Assembly (NCBI GenBank): GCA_003265975.1
Contig: QFBU01000020.1
Coordinates: 1 to 23,996, forward strand
Direction: 5' to 3'
Length of the DNA stretch: 23,996 nt
Origin: Candidatus Marinamargulisbacteria bacterium SCGC AAA071-K20
Lineage (GTDB): Bacteria > Margulisbacteria > Marinamargulisbacteria > GCA-2716485 > AAA071-K20
In this document: positions 23,009 through 23,996 of the stretch, in pieces
How the letters are laid out: every line of letters begins with the position of its first letter
How positions within the stretch are numbered: position 1 is the stretch's first letter
Notes under the pieces: generated by a model
The model's input: only the letters and a program-made list of their open reading frames with translations
The model's database searches: none
Told to the model about the DNA's origin: nothing
Made by a program: the position numbers and the translations under genes

Positions 23009-23996
23009 TTACTGGTTGTTAAAGACTTGTACACGATTATTTCCTGAATCAACTACTAATAATGTACCACCTTTATAATAAACTGCAGTAGGTCTATCAA
23101 ATTCGCCAGCGTCAGTGCCTGCAATTCCCCAATTTGCAATGAGCGTTCCACTATAATTAAACACCTGAATTCTATTATTTCCGGTATCTGCAACATAAAT
23201 TTCGTTGTTCACAGTATCAACAGCGATTCCTGTTGGCGCATTAAGTTTTCCAAGAGCCGTTCCAAACGACCCAATTACAGACTGAATGGCACCGGCTGTA
23301 CTATAAACAGCTACACGGGCGTTGCCTTTGTCTAAAACAAATACATTAGAACCATCACTGACCGCCGCTTGAGGCCCTTGAAACTGAGTAGATCCACTTC
23401 CAAACGACCCAAACTTAACCCAAGTACTTCCGTCTACAGTGAGTTGAATTTTATTGCTATTTTGGTCAGTAACTACAATGGCGCCAGTTCCTTGGTCAAT
23501 GGCCACATCTGAAGGATAGTTGAAAGTGGTTCCGGTACTCACGGCTTGAAAACTTCCCGAACTGGCTTGAGACGGTTTGAAAAATACCACTCGATCATTA
23601 TTAGAATCAGCGACATACATCGTATCGTCGCTTTTAATATCTATGCCTCGAGGTAAACTAAAATTCCAGTTCCCATTACCTTGTGTTCCAAATGCCTTTA
23701 TAAATGTACCCGAGCTATTAAACTGCGAAATCCGATGGTTTTCGGTGTCGGCTACAAATATATTTCCAGAATCTGAAATAGCCGCTCCTTGAGGATTTTT
23801 TAACGCATCATCTCCAGAGGGTGAAATAGTACCCACGTGATTTAAATGCCCGGTATAAGTAACCGATTTTATATTGGAGGCACTCCCAGGTGACAAGTCA
23901 TAATAGGCCTGAACTCTAAAGCTATAAGACGCAAATCCGTCTGTTAACTTTGTAGCAGTTGTATAAGTTACTGAGTTTGCTGTAGAGACAATATCT
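23009..23996 (-). CDS. Fibronectin III/NHL-repeat protein, 5' end outside the window
   Basis: The frame is open to the window edge, so the N-terminus is missing. The visible part begins with the end of a fibronectin type III-like domain (FASYSFRVQAYYDLSPGSASN, one residue short of its boundary), followed by about five NHL repeats forming a beta-propeller, each with the core NxIxVADxxNxRIxxF (for example GNIFVADTENHRISQF and NEIYVADTGNNRIQVF). The propeller closes at the C-terminus (NNRVQVFNNQ). Such proteins are usually exported and bind partners rather than act as enzymes. It is 47 bp upstream of the motor operon on the same strand with no strong promoter between, so cotranscription is possible. 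Starting it at the internal TTG 23896 would be wrong, because upstream codons continue the domain. Confidence 0.85.
   Translation of the reverse strand, partial: DIVSTANSVTYTTATKLTDGFASYSFRVQAYYDLSPGSASNIKSVTYTGHLNHVGTISPSGDDALKNPQGAAISDSGNIFVADTENHRISQFNSSGTFIKAFGTQGNGNWNFSLPRGIDIKSDDTMYVADSNNDRVVFFKPSQASSGSFQAVSTGTTFNYPSDVAIDQGTGAIVVTDQNSNKIQLTVDGSTWVKFGSFGSGSTQFQGPQAAVSDGSNVFVLDKGNARVAVYSTAGAIQSVIGSFGTALGKLNAPTGIAVDTVNNEIYVADTGNNRIQVFNYSGTLIANWGIAGTDAGEFDRPTAVYYKGGTLLVVDSGNNRVQVFNNQ

Noticed and set aside
1..23996. CRISPR array, tRNA or rRNA genes, riboswitch
   Set aside because: I saw no regularly spaced direct repeats, no tRNA-like acceptor/CCA or T-loop patterns in the gaps, and no rRNA-like sequence. 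Intergenic regions are short and mostly explained.

Overview
The window reads as a low-GC, Gram-negative-type (diderm) bacterial chromosome. Two signal-peptide-bearing beta-barrel/TPR proteins, a lipoprotein remnant and a MotB-type peptidoglycan-binding protein point to two membranes. ClpC next to RadA is an arrangement I associate with Firmicutes and Cyanobacteria-related lineages, including candidate groups such as Margulisbacteria. That placement is a weak inference; no rRNA or tRNA gene is present to anchor it.

Layout. (1) 1-1463: accessory debris, namely the 3' end of an unrecognised gene, a lipoprotein gene that has lost its 5' end, and a complete 823-bp IS6-family insertion sequence without a target duplication. 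(2) 1517-6331, plus strand: clpC, radA and a HEAT-repeat gene in one tight operon. (3) 6332-8460, minus strand: a MATE transporter followed by a CDP-alcohol phosphatidyltransferase, ending stop-to-stop against the HEAT gene. (4) 8538-14883, minus strand: addB, a frameshifted small gene, addA and a 55-residue proline-rich gene; AddA and AddB form the recombinational repair helicase-nuclease. (5) 14946-16402: a decayed LysR-type regulator, a membrane-anchored winged-helix protein and a divergent secreted protein sharing a 65-bp promoter region with an inverted repeat. (6) 16524-22961, minus strand: the main item, a seven-gene operon described below. (7) 23009-23996: a fibronectin III/NHL-repeat protein running off the window edge, 47 bp upstream of the operon on the same strand.

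The seven genes encode, in order, a shortened FliF, a full FliG, MotA, MotB, a FliM reduced to its middle domain, and two related proteins built as signal peptide, predicted outer-membrane beta-barrel, coiled coil and TPR. Every junction overlaps (8, 8, 8, 4, 1 and 4 bp). No export-gate, rod, hook, filament or FliN gene is in the window. FliF lacks the ring-building motifs RBM1 and RBM2 that surround the secretion gate, and FliM lacks its CheY-binding and FliN-like ends. I read this as a flagellar rotor and stator that has lost secretion and been coupled to the outer membrane: a candidate non-flagellar, proton- or sodium-driven trans-envelope motor. Its output (gliding, surface-structure movement or envelope energisation) cannot be read from the sequence.

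Several operon-leading genes (clpC, the MATE gene, addB, the winged-helix gene and the 15563 gene) have a -10-like hexamer ending 6-8 bases before the start codon and no Shine-Dalgarno sequence, suggesting leaderless transcripts. Genes inside operons mostly do have Shine-Dalgarno sequences.
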